A DNA stretch of 6,805 nt, taken from contig WQRT01000022.1 of assembly GCA_009786625.1 (NCBI GenBank), positions 1,220 through 8,024 on the forward strand. Reading direction: 5' to 3'. Below, piece after piece: positions 6,401 through 6,805 of the stretch. A model generated the notes under the pieces. The model had not been told where the DNA came from. It made no database searches and saw only the letters and a list, made by a program, of their open reading frames with translations. The DNA comes from Treponema sp. (GTDB taxonomy: Bacteria > Spirochaetota > Spirochaetia > Treponematales > Breznakiellaceae). Every line of letters starts with the position of its first letter. Position 1 is the stretch's first letter. The translations under genes and the position numbers were made by a program.

Positions 6401-6805
6401 CGTAAGGCCGCGTTTTCTGTGCTGCGCGACAAGATCATCATCAATCATCTGGTGCATCTCGTCGTAGGTGATTTCGCTTACTTTCTGAAGTTCATGGCTG
6501 GTGCGGAAACCGTCGAAGAAGTGCAGGAACGGAACGCGGGCGCGTAAGGTCGAAGCATGCGCGATAAGCGCAAGATCCATTACTTCCTGCACATTGTTGG
6601 AGGCAAGCATTGCCCAGCCTGTTTGGCGGCAAGCCATTACATCCTGATGATCTCCGAAAATCGAAAGGCTCGATGTGGCAAGCGCGCGCGCGGAAATGTG
6701 GAACACCGTGGAGGTAAGTTCCCCGGCGATTTTATACATATTCGGAATCATCAGAAGCAAGCCCTGGGAAGCGGTAAACGTGGTGGACAAGGCGCCTGTA
6801 GTAAG
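3479..6805 (-). CDS. nifJ: Pyruvate:ferredoxin (flavodoxin) oxidoreductase, 5' end cut by window edge
   Basis: Oxidative decarboxylation of pyruvate with CoA to acetyl-CoA and CO2, passing electrons to ferredoxin or flavodoxin in the cytoplasm. 1108 residues are visible, ending D-R-P-F before TAA at 3481-3479; numbering starts at the right edge. The reading frame is open to 6805 and begins inside the conserved stretch leading to F-T-A-S-Q-G, so the TTG at 6790 is not the true start. About 74 residues are missing, judged by equating Arg40 (H-I-S-A-R) with Arg114 of the Desulfovibrio africanus enzyme. Order: rest of domain I with G-F-R-T-S-H-E near 99-105; domain II to about 350; gamma/CoA domain about 350-560; EKR linker about 565-605; two-cluster ferredoxin domain with Cys619/622/625/629 and Cys675/678/681/685; thiamine domain with proximal-cluster Cys750, Cys753, Cys778, Cys1010 and G-D-G-W-A-Y-D-I-G at 901-909. 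It lacks the long C-terminal extension of the D. africanus enzyme. A terminator 54 bases downstream suggests transcription ends here. The promoter is out of view. Confidence 0.98.
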   Translation of the reverse strand, partial: LTTGALSTTFTASQGLLLMIPNMYKIAGELTSTVFHISARALATSSLSIFGDHQDVMACRQTGWAMLASNNVQEVMDLALIAHASTLRARVPFLHFFDGFRTSHELQKVSEITYDEMHQMIDDDLVAQHRKRGLTPENPHIRGTAQNPDTYFQGREGVNKYYEKVAGIVQAEMDKFAKVVGRSYHIFDYYGAKDAEKVIIIMGSGADTVEETIDYLNSKGEKTGMVNVRLFRPFDAKLFVKALPATVKSIAVLDRTKEPGSLGEPLYEDVRTAIAEMQASGDFNANPLIIGGRYGLGSKEFTPGMAKAVFDNLSGKKTANFIVGINDDVLGKSLDYDKDFFLAEEGINEALFYGLGADGTVGANKNSIKIIGEAKPDLNCQAYFSYDSKKSGGFTVSHLRFGKNKIRRPYLINSADFLACHKFSYMEMYDMLSSVKPGGTFLLNSPYKAADVWKELPVEVQKKIIDKKLKFYVIDGAEIARSTGMGNRINTVMQAAYFKISGIIPEAEAVKLMKEHIQHSYGKKGADVVEKNYKTVDAALGAVEEVKYSAVEGSKRMKEPFAGAKDPWIKEVLGGVSFQNGDNLPVSKLPEDGTFPTATSQYEKRSVAERVPIWNPDVCTQCGICSVVCPHACIRMKNLNADQVSKAPKGFKTAEIRPKAVDGQKTALVISCQDCYECGACFTACPMCKSDGSAQALTYKAYSNDPAFHEEQVAVWDYFLSLPETPAAGELSNPKALAYKRPLFEFSGACGGCGETPYIKLMSQLFGDRALIANATGCSSIYGGNLPTTPYCKTAEGRGPAWSNSLFEDTAEFALGFRLTSDKLAVHAREMGEKAKSEGIATAIIDKLLANKQEDDAAINEQRKNVDELKAALKNDSKPTAKMLLSLADNFIKRSVWGFGGDGWAYDIGFGGLDHVLASGKNVNLLCMDTEVYSNTGGQMSKATPVGAIAKFAAAGKEITKKDLGAIAMSYGYVYVAKVSLGANMAQVIKAFREAESYDGPSIIIAYSHCINHGIDMSKGLEQGKAAVTSGLWPLYRYDPRLKDQSKNPFQLDSKEPTTAIEDFMYKEVRFKSLKAADPARADTLLAIAKKHAERVYKEYKYLADRPF

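Noticed and set aside
6788..6790. TTG as the start codon of nifJ
   Set aside because: The frame is open to the window edge and the five codons upstream continue the conserved L-T-T-G-A leading into the F-T-A-S-Q-G stretch, so the true start lies outside.

Overview
The window comes from a bacterium with an anaerobic type of metabolism. Everything coding in it lies on the minus strand. Read in the direction of transcription (right to left) the order is: nifJ, a large pyruvate:ferredoxin oxidoreductase whose start lies past the right edge; a short intergenic block holding a heptamer repeat, a terminator and an overlapping promoter; two tiny overlapping open reading frames for single-helix membrane proteins; a spacer of about 200 bases; and a large membrane-bound sensor histidine kinase that runs off the left edge. 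The kinase has the repeated PAS signature F-E-W-(M/L)-H-Q-K-L and a GAF domain beginning D-V-D-R-V-Q-I-W. I associate this combination with spirochaetes such as termite-gut Treponema and with some Clostridia and deltaproteobacteria. A spirochaete is my first guess from memory, but nothing in the window fixes the taxon.

Right part (3479-6805): nifJ, 1108 residues visible. It carries the ligands for three [4Fe-4S] clusters, the thiamine diphosphate site and the CoA domain, and it looks functional. It turns pyruvate into acetyl-CoA, CO2 and reduced ferredoxin. About 74 N-terminal residues, including the catalytic Thr/Glu region, are outside the window.

Middle (2937-3478): this stretch is much richer than a plain spacer. 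Behind nifJ there is an array of 7-base units (consensus NNCCCTA), two of them inverted so that they form a perfect 14-bp palindrome. A good intrinsic terminator follows. The -35 box of a well-formed sigma70-type promoter (TTGACG, 17 bases, CATAAT) lies inside that terminator hairpin. The predicted transcription start falls on the A of the ATG of a 48-residue ORF, suggesting a leaderless message. This ORF ends in an ATGA overlap with a 31-residue ORF that has a strong Shine-Dalgarno sequence. Each encodes one hydrophobic helix with a single buried charge (Glu in one, Arg in the other). I do not recognise either protein. This terminator-promoter-bicistron unit is the best candidate for something undescribed here.

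Left part (1-2936): a sensor kinase of which 978 residues are visible: TM, periplasmic dCache, TM, PAS, GAF, PAS, HisKA, HATPase. The GTG start has a clear ribosome binding site. The two PAS domains are close paralogues and flank the GAF domain. What follows the ATPase domain (stop, or a receiver domain) is not visible. No RNA gene, CRISPR array, insertion sequence or plus-strand gene could be supported.
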